This document shows, piece by piece, positions 9,819 to 19,337 of a DNA stretch of 64,000 nt. How positions within the stretch are numbered: position 1 is the first letter of the stretch; each line of letters opens with the position of its first letter. A program made the position numbers and the translations under genes. Under the pieces are notes generated by a model that searched no databases, was not told where the DNA came from, and worked only from the letters and a program-made list of their open reading frames with translations. The DNA is from Acipenser ruthenus (Eukaryota > Chordata > Actinopteri > Acipenseriformes > Acipenseridae): NCBI RefSeq assembly GCF_902713425.1, contig NC_081198.1, positions 23,295,188 to 23,359,187 on the forward strand. Direction: 5' to 3'.

Positions 9819-11766
9819 CTATGATTGGGAGGTCGGGACACTCTTCCTACTCTTAGCTCTACGCTTGCTTCGAGGGGGCTTGGGCTTATTTGCAACTCCC
9901 ATCACCCCTGAGAAGGTACTCACTGCTGCCTCGTCCAAGAAGGCACCATCTTTATATGCACAGTACGTGGAGTTGTTTGGGCTATTCAACTCCCCACAAG
10001 GTAAGTCTGGTGGAACTTGCTCAGGGCCCCTCGGAACGTGTGGGTCAGCTTTGTCCTGGGGGGGGGTTATGACAGACAGCATTCTTTGGCTGTTACCGTC
10101 TGCTGAATTGGAGCTGTTAGCAGACTTCTGGCTTACCGCGTCCAGGGGTATTCCCATGTCCTCCAGTGCTGTATCTAGGAGGACCTCTAGGGGGCCCCTG
10201 GTTTTGCCCATACAAGGGAGGGGGTCAAGGATGCTTTGAAGGGAGGCCCTTCGCTTGAAGAGGGTCATTGCTACCGAGGTACTGCTGGTCAGGGAAGGTG
10301 TTGACCCCGACCTCTCCCTCGGTGCATTAGTGAACACCTCTTCTGCGAGGTGTGCTAGGGTTTGTGCCAACGACTGGGAAGGCTGGCTGGGGATGCCCTG
10401 GCTGGCTGCTACCTGCCCACTAGACGGCAGTGTAGCCGTCCCACTCGCCTCCGTCTCTGCCTGCGAGGGCAAGACTGGGGACTTTGTGTGGACATTATCT
10501 GGTTTTGGATCTATGGGGGCCACCTGCAACTTGCTGTCTTTGATCTTGATCTTCTTTCTTTTCCCCCCATCGTCTCTACCCTTTCTTTTCCCCACCCTCT
10601 GCTGGTTCTTCATTCCCTTCCCCTCCTTTTCACTCTCACTTTCACTGTCGCTTTCGCTTTCCTCCCCCACGGACTCAATCCTTATGGCGTCATAACGAGA
10701 GCCGAGGGGGAGTGCTGGCGCTGAGAGGGCCCTACTCAGGGGGGGGGGCGCTGCTGGGTCCGGGCTCCCTCCCTGCCTCGTGTTCTGTATCAGAGGAGCT
10801 ACTGGAGGAGCTAGTGGAGTAGCTGTTGTACTCTCTCTCTGGGCTGGGGGAAGGGGTCCTCGTAAAACGGGACATGTCTCGGGGGCGGGGGGGTGAGGGG
10901 GGTGCTGGTGATGATGGTGGTGCTGGAGTCTGGGTTTTGGATACTGTTGGTGGTGATGTGGACTGATCTTTGTTATTTGTTCCCTCTTCCTGCTCAGGCC
11001 TAGGCTTGTTCGTATTTGCCTTGCTGGCTCTGGCCATGTTGGCATAGGAAGAGGGGCAGTCCTTAAACAGGTGCCCCTTCTTTCCACACAAATTGCACTG
11101 CCTCTCTTCTCTGCAGTGGCTGGTCTCGTGGGGGGCGCCGCAGTTCCTGCACTTGACTACAGTACATGCGGCCGCCAGGTGTCCTAATTCCCCACATTTC
11201 CTGCAGAGTTTTGGCATCCCATTATAGAATACCAGCCCTCTGTTGGGCCCTAACACTATGGAGTTTGGAATGTGGCGGACGCCTCCAATGCCCGATGGAT
11301 CAACATTAAGGCGTACCAGCCACTTTCTGGCTCCTGTCCAAACCCCATCTTCGTCTGTAATTTTCCTCCCTTCTGATGACACCCTCCCATAGCGGTTAAG
11401 CCATGTTGTAATATCATAGTCGCTAACAGCCTCATTGAAAAATTGGACAGTAACAACTTTCATTTCTCTGTCTGTCAGTGCATCCACACAAAATTCTTTG
11501 TATGGAGCGAGATATTTATTCTCCCCCCAAAAGGACCACATTTCTTGTAACTTTTGGGGGTTCCTAAAACTGACCTCAAACACTTCCTTAAGCCCTGGCA
11601 ATTTCACCAAACAATTCAAGTCAGAAGGGGAAAAACCCATACCCCTCTGAAGAATGGTCCGGCTGAACTCCAGTCTCGTCAGTCCTGGTTCCGTTTCATC
11701 TTGCTTGTTTCTTGTGAAGCGCACCGCATTGTGCCTCCTGGCTTCCTGGGTTGGCCGGAACGCCAT
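9819..11766 (-). pseudogene. Copy 1 ORF1, one frameshift
   Basis: The first 340 or so codons (RRM-like region, three zinc knuckles, Pro/Ser-rich linker) are open from ATG at 11766. An extra base in a G run near 10739-10748 (C run in the sense) shifts the frame. The remaining codons to 9819 are open in the shifted frame and end in the basic tail KRRAKSRKSVPTSQS. Confidence 0.88.
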
Positions 11767-12492
11767 CCTTCAGCTGGCTCCTCCGATTGGGGTGGGAGAA
11801 GCCTCTGGACGTCCGGGTTGTCTCTCTCTACGGAAAAGAGACAACGTAAGCAGCAAATCTGGGCAGTTGAAGGAACTATTACTTTAGTCCCTGAGGAGAT
11901 GGTCGCCTCGCAAGAGGGACCCCCTCCCCAGGTGAACGGTGTCCTTCCCTGGCGGAGTAGGGGGCGCTGCTTGGCACCGAGACCACGTAGGAAGAATCGT
12001 GGCTGTGACGCCTCCTCGGGGTCCGGGGCCGCCCTCTGCTCCTCCCAGATGGCGCCCTCTGCTGGGCGCCTGCTGCTCTCTCGGTCTGGATCTCGATTAC
12101 AATCAAGGGCTGGGGATGAGGTCGTCTAGGTCATCAAAGGGTCCTCAAAGGTCGTCTGGATGGTAGGTCCTCCTTCTCTCTAACTCCAGGAACGTCTGGA
12201 AAAGCCTGAAAAAGAAAAAAACTGGAACCGCCTGAAAAAGAAAAAACTGCTCTCAACAGTCAACAAAATCTTGAAAGACCCTCGGCCTGGATTGGGCAAG
12301 CCAAAACCAGACTGAGCATTAGTCTTCCAAAAAGTTGCCGAGCTGAAGAAAGCCAGTCAAAAATAAAAAAAAATTCTGTTCCTCCTCACCCGAACAAACC
12401 TCTCACAGACCCTCGGAGGGAGCGGGCAATGCCACTACCCTCTAAGCCTTAGTCTTAGAAAGATCTATTCGAACTGAAGAGAAGCCAGAGTG
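11767..12492 (-). other. Copy 1 5' UTR / putative internal promoter
   Basis: A leader of about 0.73 kb. Near ORF1 it is GC rich with three CTCF-like motifs (11954-11967, 12029-12042, 12052-12065). Then follows a repeated CTGGAACCGCCTGAAAAAG-type stretch. The outer end holds two degenerate repeats about 131 bp apart (GACCCTCGG at 12277 and 12408). No convincing ORF is seen. Promoter activity is inferred only. Confidence 0.7.
12052..12065 (-). promoter_or_regulatory. CTCF-type consensus in element 5' UTR
   Basis: In the element sense the bases CCAGCAGAGGGCGC match the vertebrate CTCF core CCASYAGRKGGCRS at all 14 positions. Two more near-matches lie at 12029-12042 (same strand) and 11954-11967 (opposite strand), differing at the first two bases. 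The perfect motif recurs at 18873, 29506, 46465 and 50767. Confidence 0.55.
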
Positions 12493-12542
12493 TCAGATAT
12501 TAAACTGATAAGAACAGATACTACACTTGATCTTAGCCAAAA
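12493..12542 (-). pseudogene. RNU2: U2 middle fragment (nt 15-64) between two LINEs
   Basis: Fifty bases of U2 caught between copy 1 (left) and copy 2 (right). Its left 11 bp are the target duplication of copy 1, its right 11 bp (CTTAGCCAAAA) that of copy 2. Confidence 0.93.
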
Positions 12543-13191
12543 TACTCTTTTATTGAGATTTTACATTTTTTACATTTACACCCATTCGTTTTTTCATTCA
12601 TTTTACATTTCTTTTAAAGATGACATTCATGCATACAGACATACATTTTGTTTTAAAAGCATTTAAAATACATTTAAAAACACCAAGACAATTGTGCTTT
12701 GTACATGGTTAAAACAGACACAGATTAAAATCAACATGAAAAAAACCTGTGCTGTTTTAAAAGTGACTGGAAAAAAAGAACCATCTATAAAAAACCAGTG
12801 CTTGTGAGGGCCGGGGAGTGCTCTCTAAAAAGGTTCAAAAGTGAACATAAAACTAGATCTAAAACAGGGACAGGGGAAAAGGGACAGTGTATAAAATAGT
12901 GAGTTAAAATTCTAAAATTTTAAAACACTTAAAATGTAACTTTTAATAGTTTACATTAAAAATCTTAAAGATACATAAAACAAAACAAAACAAAATCAAA
13001 TAAAACATTCAACGTAGATCAAATAAAAGTCCGTAAAACTGAAACAAAAAGACTACATAAAACCAGGGCACCGTTGAAAAAACGGTCATGCCAGCTAAAA
13101 AGGGCGGAATGCTGGCATGACAAAATAAATAAAAGGCTTAGCGGTGCCCCGTAGTCCCGCTCCTAGGAGCTAGCGGTTCCAGTTTTTTCCT
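12543..13191 (-). other. Copy 2 3' UTR
   Basis: As in copy 1, with the full nested-stem block (13066-13149; inner loop one A longer) and AATAAA six bases from the end. Confidence 0.85.
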
Positions 13192-16100
13192 TTATTCCAT
13201 CTTCACGTCCTGAAGTCCGGCGATCCTCCACTCCGCGCAGGCCTTGTCCTTCCCGAGGGTCCGGATGTCCAGAATTACAAAGTCCTTGATAAGAGTTTGT
13301 GCCCTTCTGGTCGTGGTGATAGTGTCTAGCTCCTGCTTGTGATAGACACAGACGTTACGGCCTTCCCACAGGATCTGCTTGACAACATTGATGACACGCC
13401 AAACGCACTTAGCTGTGCTGGTATCGATTCCTCCCGCAGGCCCATAGAGCACAGTCTCAGCGGTCATCTTGGCCGTGTCAGCAAACCTGTTTAGGAAGAC
13501 AGAGACAGAGAGCCAGACACTGCCAGCCACATCACACTCCCAGAAGATATGGGCTGGTGTTTCTCTCTTGCGGCACTTTGCATAGGGGCATGTTTCTACT
13601 TGGGCTAGTCCCCTCCTGAACATGAACGCTCGAGTGGGGAGTGCACTGTGGACGGTGTTCCATGCTATATCCTTCTGGACATTACTGAGGCAGCTGTGAG
13701 ACACATTCTCCCAGATTTTTTGGCTTTGGGTGAGGGAGAAAGTAGCTACTTTTTCAATTTCCTGGGAACCGGCAAGGTATTTAGTTACAGCCTTGTATTC
13801 CCAGGAGGCCAATTTTGCTTTATCTAAGCCCAATTTATATATAGTGTCCCTTAAGGTTCTATAATACAATGGGGGGTCCCAGGAGTACGGCACGGTGTTA
13901 TCAATAGTGCAGAGGCCCAAGGCCCTGAGACAGGTGGCAAAATAGAAACGATTCATGTAACATACCTTCCTGTCCAGGGCCTGGATGTTCTTGATAGTTT
14001 GCGTGAGCCCCTGCACTCGGGTGAGCTGCACAACGTCCGGGACCCCCTTACCTCCCTTCTTGTCGGCTTTACTCAGAGTGGCTCGCTTTACCCTCTCCAT
14101 CTTGCTGCCCCAGATAAAGCGGTGGATAATGCGGTCCACCACTTTTTTGGTGGTCCTGTCTGGGGGAAAGATTTTTCCTACATAAGAGAGGATGGGGAAC
14201 AGTATAGACTTGGTTATTAATACTCTACCCGTCATTGTTAAGGATCTTGTGCTCCATCCGCCAATCTTTTTACGGACCTGGTTAATGGCCGCCGTCCAGC
14301 TCTGGGCCCCCGAGCTATTGTTCTCGAAAATGAGGCCCAGAATCTTGATTTTGTCCTTTTTGACAGGGTACATGTCCGACAGTTCCCTATCTACCTGCCA
14401 ATTTTTAGACACGTAGACTTCGCTCTTGGACTTATTAATCACTGCCCCGGTCGCCGTGCAGTACTTCTCAAGGATATTACTAATCCGAGGTACCGACGAT
14501 GTGTTGGTGCAAATGAGTGACACATCGTCCATATATGCTGTTGTTTTGACCTGGACCCCGTTGGATCCAGGCAGCTGGAAACCAGTTATATTGGTATCCC
14601 TACGAATTGCCTGCAGGAGGGGTTCAATGCACACGACATATAGCAGTGGGGATAGTGGGCAACCCTGTCTGACCCCTGACTGGATAGATATTTTACCAGT
14701 CAGGTGCCTGTTCACCAAGACTCGGGTACTAATGTTTGTATATATGGTTTTAACCCACTCCCTAAGTCCAGGAGCGAATTTCATCTGGTCCATCACTTTG
14801 TACATATATTCATGGCTTACCCTATCGAACGCCTTCTCCTGGTCAAGGTTGAACAGGCAGAGGGGATGGTTCCGTTCTCTAGAATAAGCCAGAATGTCCC
14901 TTGTTAACATTAAAATATCGGTGATGGACCTCCCTGGGACGCCACAAGCCTGGTCGGGGCCAATGACCAAAGGGAGGTGTACTTGTAGCCGGAGCATCAG
15001 AGCTTTGGCTAGTATCTTGTAATCCACGCAAAGGAGGCTGATTGGGCGCCAATTCCGTAGATCTTTAACTTCCCCTTTCTTATGAAGGAGAGTAATTACA
15101 CTCTCCCGCATAGAAGGGCCCAACCGCTTCTCCCTGTAGACCGCTCTGTAGACCTCCGCTAAATGGACTTTTAGCGTGTCCCAAAAAAGATGGTAATACT
15201 CACCCGGGATGCCATCTGGACCTGGCGTCTTACCGGTGTTCATGGTCTTAACCGCCTGGGTGAGCTCCTCCAGCGTGAGTTCTGGGTCCTTCTCCTCCTC
15301 CTCCTCGTCCCGCACTGAGTCAGGCTCCAACTGGCTCAGGAACCACTCTATCAGGGTGTCATCTGTAGCTTTGATGTTATACAGGTCCCTATAGAAGTTC
15401 TCTACCACTTTTTTCACTCCCTCACTATCCTCTACTATCCTCCCCCTGCTGTCGAGCATGGAGGACATCAAGTGCCGCTTCTCCCTCGTTTTCTGGAAGA
15501 AGAAGCGAGTACACTTTTCGTCTTCCTCCATTTTTTGCACTTTTGCATTGTGCATGACCTTTCGTTGTTCCTCACTACAAAGCACTGAAAGATCTAGCTT
15601 GGTCTGGGCTATCTCGTCGCTTACAGGGAACCCCCGAAGCTGAAGCAGGCTCAGACGCTGGAGGGCAGCATTCAGGTGTTTATATTTGGCCCTCCTTTCT
15701 TTTGCTTTCCTCTTGCCTGCTGCTATGAAATAACCCTTAGTTCTCATTTTGACCATCTCCCACCACTCTATAGGGGAGTTGAATAGGTCACGCAAAGTGG
15801 TCCACTCAACAAGCCTGCTCTTATAGGCTGCAGCTATGGAGGGGTCATCGAGTAAGGAAGTGTTTAATTTCCAAACCCCTGACCCCATCTGGGAGGTCTG
15901 AGGGACCTGCAATGTTACCTGCAGGAGCCTATGGTCAGAGAAGAAGACGGCCTGGGTGTCTACTGCCGTCTTCGTAAGGGAGCTGGTATGCAGGACGAGA
16001 TCTATACGGGAGAAGGAGGTCCCAGATGAGCTCACCCAGGTAAAGGGAGGCACCAGGTCCTTACCTGCATCACACAGGGAGAAATCAAATATTACGGAGG

Positions 16101-16635
16101 ACAAAACTCTACTAGAGCGGTCGTTGCGTGGCCTGCTCCGGTCTACGTCCCTCAGAGCACAATTGAAGTCACCTGACACGATGACGGGTACGTTCCCCAG
16201 CAGGAGTGGACGCAGCTGTGGAAAAAATTGAACTCTTTCGTTTTGGTTAGTGGGTGCGTAGACATTGACCAGTCTGAGGGGAGTGTTGTTGTATGTCACA
16301 TCCACGCTCAGAATTCTACCAGGTTCTACCTCCCTGCTGCTGCGGGAGGTAATAAATGGGTTTTTAAACAGGATACCTACTCCGTCGGCTCTGGCTATGT
16401 TGGAGCCCGACCAGAAGGAGTCCCCCAGGGTCCAACTCTCCTTCAGGTCCCTATAATCAGGGCTCGACGAAATACCACACTCCTGCAGAAAGATGAGATC
16501 TGCTTTCAAGTTAGCTAGATAGTTTAGTACATCAAATCTTTTTTGTGTCTCCCTGATGCTCCTGACATTAACAGACACACATATCAGGGCCATCAGGGTA
16601 GCTAACAAGAAAAGGAGTCGCTGCGTCCACCCCAT
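13192..16635 (-). CDS. Copy 2 ORF2: endonuclease-reverse transcriptase (1147 aa)
   Basis: This protein nicks the target and reverse-transcribes the element RNA at the nick. Residues ~19-240 form an APE-type endonuclease with Asn23, Glu52, Tyr126, Asp156/Asn158 (SGDFN) and Ser233-Asp-His235. The RT spans ~460-740: GKTPGPDGIPG, NWRPISLL, catalytic Asp598 in NLDQEKAFDR, SGVRQGCPLSP and YMDD at 701-704. A CX4CX7HX4C motif lies at 1016-1034, as in L1/Tx1 proteins. A hydrophobic stretch (7-22) precedes the endonuclease; Met16 would be an alternative start. ATG at 16635 follows the ORF1 stop by 5 nt. Full length and open. Confidence 0.95.
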   Translation of the reverse strand: MGWTQRLLFLLATLMALICVSVNVRSIRETQKRFDVLNYLANLKADLIFLQECGISSSPDYRDLKESWTLGDSFWSGSNIARADGVGILFKNPFITSRSSREVEPGRILSVDVTYNNTPLRLVNVYAPTNQNERVQFFPQLRPLLLGNVPVIVSGDFNCALRDVDRSRPRNDRSSRVLSSVIFDFSLCDAGKDLVPPFTWVSSSGTSFSRIDLVLHTSSLTKTAVDTQAVFFSDHRLLQVTLQVPQTSQMGSGVWKLNTSLLDDPSIAAAYKSRLVEWTTLRDLFNSPIEWWEMVKMRTKGYFIAAGKRKAKERRAKYKHLNAALQRLSLLQLRGFPVSDEIAQTKLDLSVLCSEEQRKVMHNAKVQKMEEDEKCTRFFFQKTREKRHLMSSMLDSRGRIVEDSEGVKKVVENFYRDLYNIKATDDTLIEWFLSQLEPDSVRDEEEEEKDPELTLEELTQAVKTMNTGKTPGPDGIPGEYYHLFWDTLKVHLAEVYRAVYREKRLGPSMRESVITLLHKKGEVKDLRNWRPISLLCVDYKILAKALMLRLQVHLPLVIGPDQACGVPGRSITDILMLTRDILAYSRERNHPLCLFNLDQEKAFDRVSHEYMYKVMDQMKFAPGLREWVKTIYTNISTRVLVNRHLTGKISIQSGVRQGCPLSPLLYVVCIEPLLQAIRRDTNITGFQLPGSNGVQVKTTAYMDDVSLICTNTSSVPRISNILEKYCTATGAVINKSKSEVYVSKNWQVDRELSDMYPVKKDKIKILGLIFENNSSGAQSWTAAINQVRKKIGGWSTRSLTMTGRVLITKSILFPILSYVGKIFPPDRTTKKVVDRIIHRFIWGSKMERVKRATLSKADKKGGKGVPDVVQLTRVQGLTQTIKNIQALDRKVCYMNRFYFATCLRALGLCTIDNTVPYSWDPPLYYRTLRDTIYKLGLDKAKLASWEYKAVTKYLAGSQEIEKVATFSLTQSQKIWENVSHSCLSNVQKDIAWNTVHSALPTRAFMFRRGLAQVETCPYAKCRKRETPAHIFWECDVAGSVWLSVSVFLNRFADTAKMTAETVLYGPAGGIDTSTAKCVWRVINVVKQILWEGRNVCVYHKQELDTITTTRRAQTLIKDFVILDIRTLGKDKACAEWRIAGLQDVKME

Positions 16636-16640
16636 AGCGA

Positions 16641-18587
16641 CTATGATTGGGAGGTCGGGACACTCTTCCTACTCTTAGCTCTACGCTTGCTTCGAGGGGG
16701 CTTGGGCTTATTTGCAACTCCCATCACCCCTGAGAAGGTACTCACTGCTGCCTCGTCCAAGAAGGCACCGTCTTTATATGCACAGTACGTGGAGTTGTTT
16801 GGGCTATTCAACTCCCCACAAGGTAAGTCTGGTGGAACTTGCTCAGGGCCCCTCGGAACGTGTGGGTCAGCTTTGTCCTGGGGGGGGGTTATGACAGACA
16901 GCATTCTTTGGCTGTTACCGTCTGTTGAGTTGGAGCTGTTAGCAGACTTCTGGCTTACCGCGTCCAGGGGTATTCCCATGTCCTCCAGTGCTGTATCTAG
17001 GAGGACCTCTAGGGGGCCCCTGGTTTTGCCCATACAAGGGAGGGGGTCAAGGATGCTTTGAAGGGAGGCCCTTCGCTTGAAGAGGGTCATTGCTACCGAG
17101 GTACTGCTGGTCAGGGAAGGTGTTGACCCCGACCTCTCCCTCGGTGCATTAGTGAACACCTCTTCTGCGAGGTGTGCTAGGGTTTGTGCCAACGACTGGG
17201 AAGGCTGGCTGGGGATGCCCTGGCTGGCTGCTACCTGCCCACTAGGCGGCAGTGTAGCCGTCCCACTCGCCTCCGTCTCTGCCTGCGAGGGCAAGACTGG
17301 GGACTTTGTGTGGACATTAGCTGGTTTTGGATCTATGGGGGCCACCTGCAACTTGCTGTCTTTGATCCTGATCTTCTTTCTTTTCCCCCCCTCGTCTCTA
17401 CCCTTTCTTTTCCCCACCCTCTGCTGGTTCTTCACTCCCTTCCCCTCCTTCTCACTCTCACTTTCACTGTCGCTTTCGCTTTCCTCCCCCACGGACTCAA
17501 TCCTTATGGCGTCATAACGAGAGCCGAGGGGGAGTGCTGGCGCTGAGAGGGCCCTACTCAGGGGGGGGCCGCTGCTGGGTCCGGGCTCCCTCCCTGCCTC
17601 GTGTTCTGCATCAGAGGAGCTACTGGAGGAGCTAGTGGAGTAGCTGTTGTACTCTCTCTCTGGGCTGGGGGAAGGGGTCCTCGTAAAACGGGACATGTCT
17701 CGGGGGCGGGGGGGTGAGGGGGGTGCTGGTGATGATGGTGGTGCTGGAGTCTGGGTCTTGGATACTGTTGGTGGTGATGTGGACTGATCTTTGTTACTTG
17801 CTCCCTCTTCCTGCTCAGGCCTAGGCTTGTTCGTATTTGCCTTGCTGGCTCTGGCCATGTTGGCATAGGAAGAGGGGCAGTCCTTAAACAGGTGCCCCTT
17901 CTTTCCACACAAATTGCACTGCCTCTCTTCTCTGCAGTGGCTGGTCTCGTGGGGGGCGCCGCAGTTCCTGCACTTGACTACAGTACATGCGGCCGCCAGG
18001 TGTCCTAATTCCCCACATTTCCTGCAGAGTTTTGGCATCCCATTATAGAATACCAGCCCTCTGTTGGGCCCTAACACTATGGAGTTTGGAATGTGGCGGA
18101 CGCCTCCAATGCCCGATGGATCAACATTAAGGCGTACCAGCCACTTTCTGGCTCCTGTCCAAACCCCATCTTCATCTGTAATTTTCCTCCCTTCTGATGA
18201 CACCCTCCCATAGCGGTTAAGCCATGTTGTAATATCATAGTCGCTAACAGCCTCATTGAAAAATTGGACAGTAACAACTTTCATTTCTCTGTCTGTCAGT
18301 GCATCCACACAAAATTCTTTGTATGGAGCGAGATATTTATTCTCCCCCCAAAAGGACCACATTTCTTGTAACTTTTGGGGGTTCCTAAAACTGACCTCAA
18401 ACACTTCCTTAAGCCCTGGCAATTTCACCAAACAATTCAAGTCAGAAGGGGAAAAACCCATACCCCTCTGAAGAATGGTCCGGCTGAACTCCAGTCTCGT
18501 CAGTCCTGGTTCCGTTTCCTCTTGCTGGGTCCTTGTGAAGCGCACCGCATTGTGCCTCCTGGTCTCCTGGGTTGGCCGGAACGCCAT
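16641..18587 (-). CDS. Copy 2 ORF1: zinc-knuckle RNP protein (648 aa)
   Basis: The expected role is binding the element RNA. Residues ~35-180 look like an RRM-type domain, as in other Tx1/L1 ORF1 proteins (by pattern only). Three knuckles follow: C188-C191-H196-C201, C206-C209-H213-C218 (one residue short before the His) and C224-C227-H232-C237. Then come a Pro/Ser-rich linker, an acidic SESDSESESE stretch near 375, a Lys/Arg-rich stretch (GKRKGRDEGGKRKK) and a basic tail. The second half resembles no family known to me. Open from ATG at 18587. Confidence 0.93.
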   Translation of the reverse strand: MAFRPTQETRRHNAVRFTRTQQEETEPGLTRLEFSRTILQRGMGFSPSDLNCLVKLPGLKEVFEVSFRNPQKLQEMWSFWGENKYLAPYKEFCVDALTDREMKVVTVQFFNEAVSDYDITTWLNRYGRVSSEGRKITDEDGVWTGARKWLVRLNVDPSGIGGVRHIPNSIVLGPNRGLVFYNGMPKLCRKCGELGHLAAACTVVKCRNCGAPHETSHCREERQCNLCGKKGHLFKDCPSSYANMARASKANTNKPRPEQEEGASNKDQSTSPPTVSKTQTPAPPSSPAPPSPPRPRDMSRFTRTPSPSPEREYNSYSTSSSSSSSDAEHEAGREPGPSSGPPLSRALSAPALPLGSRYDAIRIESVGEESESDSESESEKEGKGVKNQQRVGKRKGRDEGGKRKKIRIKDSKLQVAPIDPKPANVHTKSPVLPSQAETEASGTATLPPSGQVAASQGIPSQPSQSLAQTLAHLAEEVFTNAPRERSGSTPSLTSSTSVAMTLFKRRASLQSILDPLPCMGKTRGPLEVLLDTALEDMGIPLDAVSQKSANSSNSTDGNSQRMLSVITPPQDKADPHVPRGPEQVPPDLPCGELNSPNNSTYCAYKDGAFLDEAAVSTFSGVMGVANKPKPPRSKRRAKSRKSVPTSQS

Positions 18588-19312
18588 CCTTCAGCTGGCT
18601 CCTCCGATTGGGGTGGGAGAAGCCTCTGGACGTCCGGGTTGTCTCTCTCTACGGAAAAGAAACAACGTAAGCAGCAAATCTGGGCAGTTGAAGGAACTAT
18701 TACTTTAGTCCCTGAGGAGATGGTCGCCTCGCAAGAGGGACCCCCTCCCCAGGTGAACGGTGTCCTTCCCTGGCGGAGTAGGGGGCGCTGCTTGGCACCG
18801 AGACCACGTAGGAAGAATCGTGGCTGTGACGCCTCCTCGGGGTCCGGGGCCGCCCTCTGCTCCTCCCAGATGGCGCCCTCTGCTGGGCGCCTGCTGCTCT
18901 CTCAGTCTGGATCTCGATTACAATCAAGGGCTGGGGATGAGGTCGTCTAGGTCATCAAAGGGTCCTCAAAGGTCGTCTGGATGGTAGGTCCTCCTTCTCT
19001 CTAACTCCAGGAACGTCTGGAAAAGCCTGAAAAAGAAAAAAACTGGAACCGCCTGAAAAAGAAAAAACTGCTCTCAACAGTCAACAAAATCTTGAAAGAC
19101 CCTCGGCCTGGATTGGGCAAGCCAAAACCAGACTGAGCATTAGTCTTCCAAAAAGTTGCCGAGCTGAAGAAAGCCAGTCAAAAATAAAAAAAAATTCTGT
19201 TCCTCCTCACCCGAACAAACCTCTCACAGACCCTCGGAGGGAGCGGGCAATGCCACTACCCTCTAAGCCTTAGTCTTAGAAAGATTTATTCGAACTGAAG
19301 AGAAGCCAGAGT
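18588..19312 (-). other. Copy 2 5' UTR
   Basis: Same content as the copy 1 leader: CTCF-like motifs (perfect one at 18873-18886) and the paired degenerate repeats at the outer end. It is followed directly by U2 nt 25-1 and the U2 promoter. Confidence 0.75.
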
Positions 19313-19337
19313 CTTAGCCAAAAGGCCGAGAAGCGAT
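19313..19337 (-). pseudogene. RNU2: U2 5' fragment (nt 1-25)
   Basis: The 5' end of the doubly interrupted U2 gene. Its PSE-like block is intact at 19385-19400 and faces copy 2. Confidence 0.92.

Larger units (their letters stand above)
5735..12492 (-). mobile_element. Keno-like U2-specific LINE, copy 1 (full length)
   Basis: A Tx1-clade non-LTR retrotransposon of about 6.76 kb, complete from 5' UTR to 3' end. It is flanked by an 11-bp target duplication TCAGATATTAA (5724-5734 and 12493-12503) inside U2. ORF1 carries one frameshift and ORF2 one stop, so it is probably inactive. There is no poly(A) tail, and the 3' end is AATAAAAGAGTA. Its 3' UTR and ORF2 are closest to copy 4. Confidence 0.93.
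12543..19312 (-). mobile_element. Keno-like U2-specific LINE, copy 2 (full length, ORFs intact)
   Basis: About 6.77 kb with both ORFs open. It is flanked by CTTAGCCAAAA (12532-12542 and 19313-19323), an 11-bp target duplication, so it entered U2 at nt 14/15 and not at the usual 53/54. It lies in the same U2 gene as copy 1. Intact ORFs and clean target repeats point to recent, possibly still competent insertion. Confidence 0.95.

Noticed and set aside
11554-12129. 191-aa plus-strand ORF over the ORF1 start and 5' UTR
   Set aside because: Recurs in each copy only because the element does; overlaps ORF1 in antisense and has no recognisable domain.
5735-12492. LTR retroelement
   Set aside because: No terminal repeats, protease, integrase or RNase H order; APE endonuclease ahead of RT and target repeats without LTRs mark a LINE.
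12540-12605. Tandem or nested element (copy 1 inside copy 2)
   Set aside because: Each has its own target repeat and U2 sequence lies between them; neither interrupts the other.
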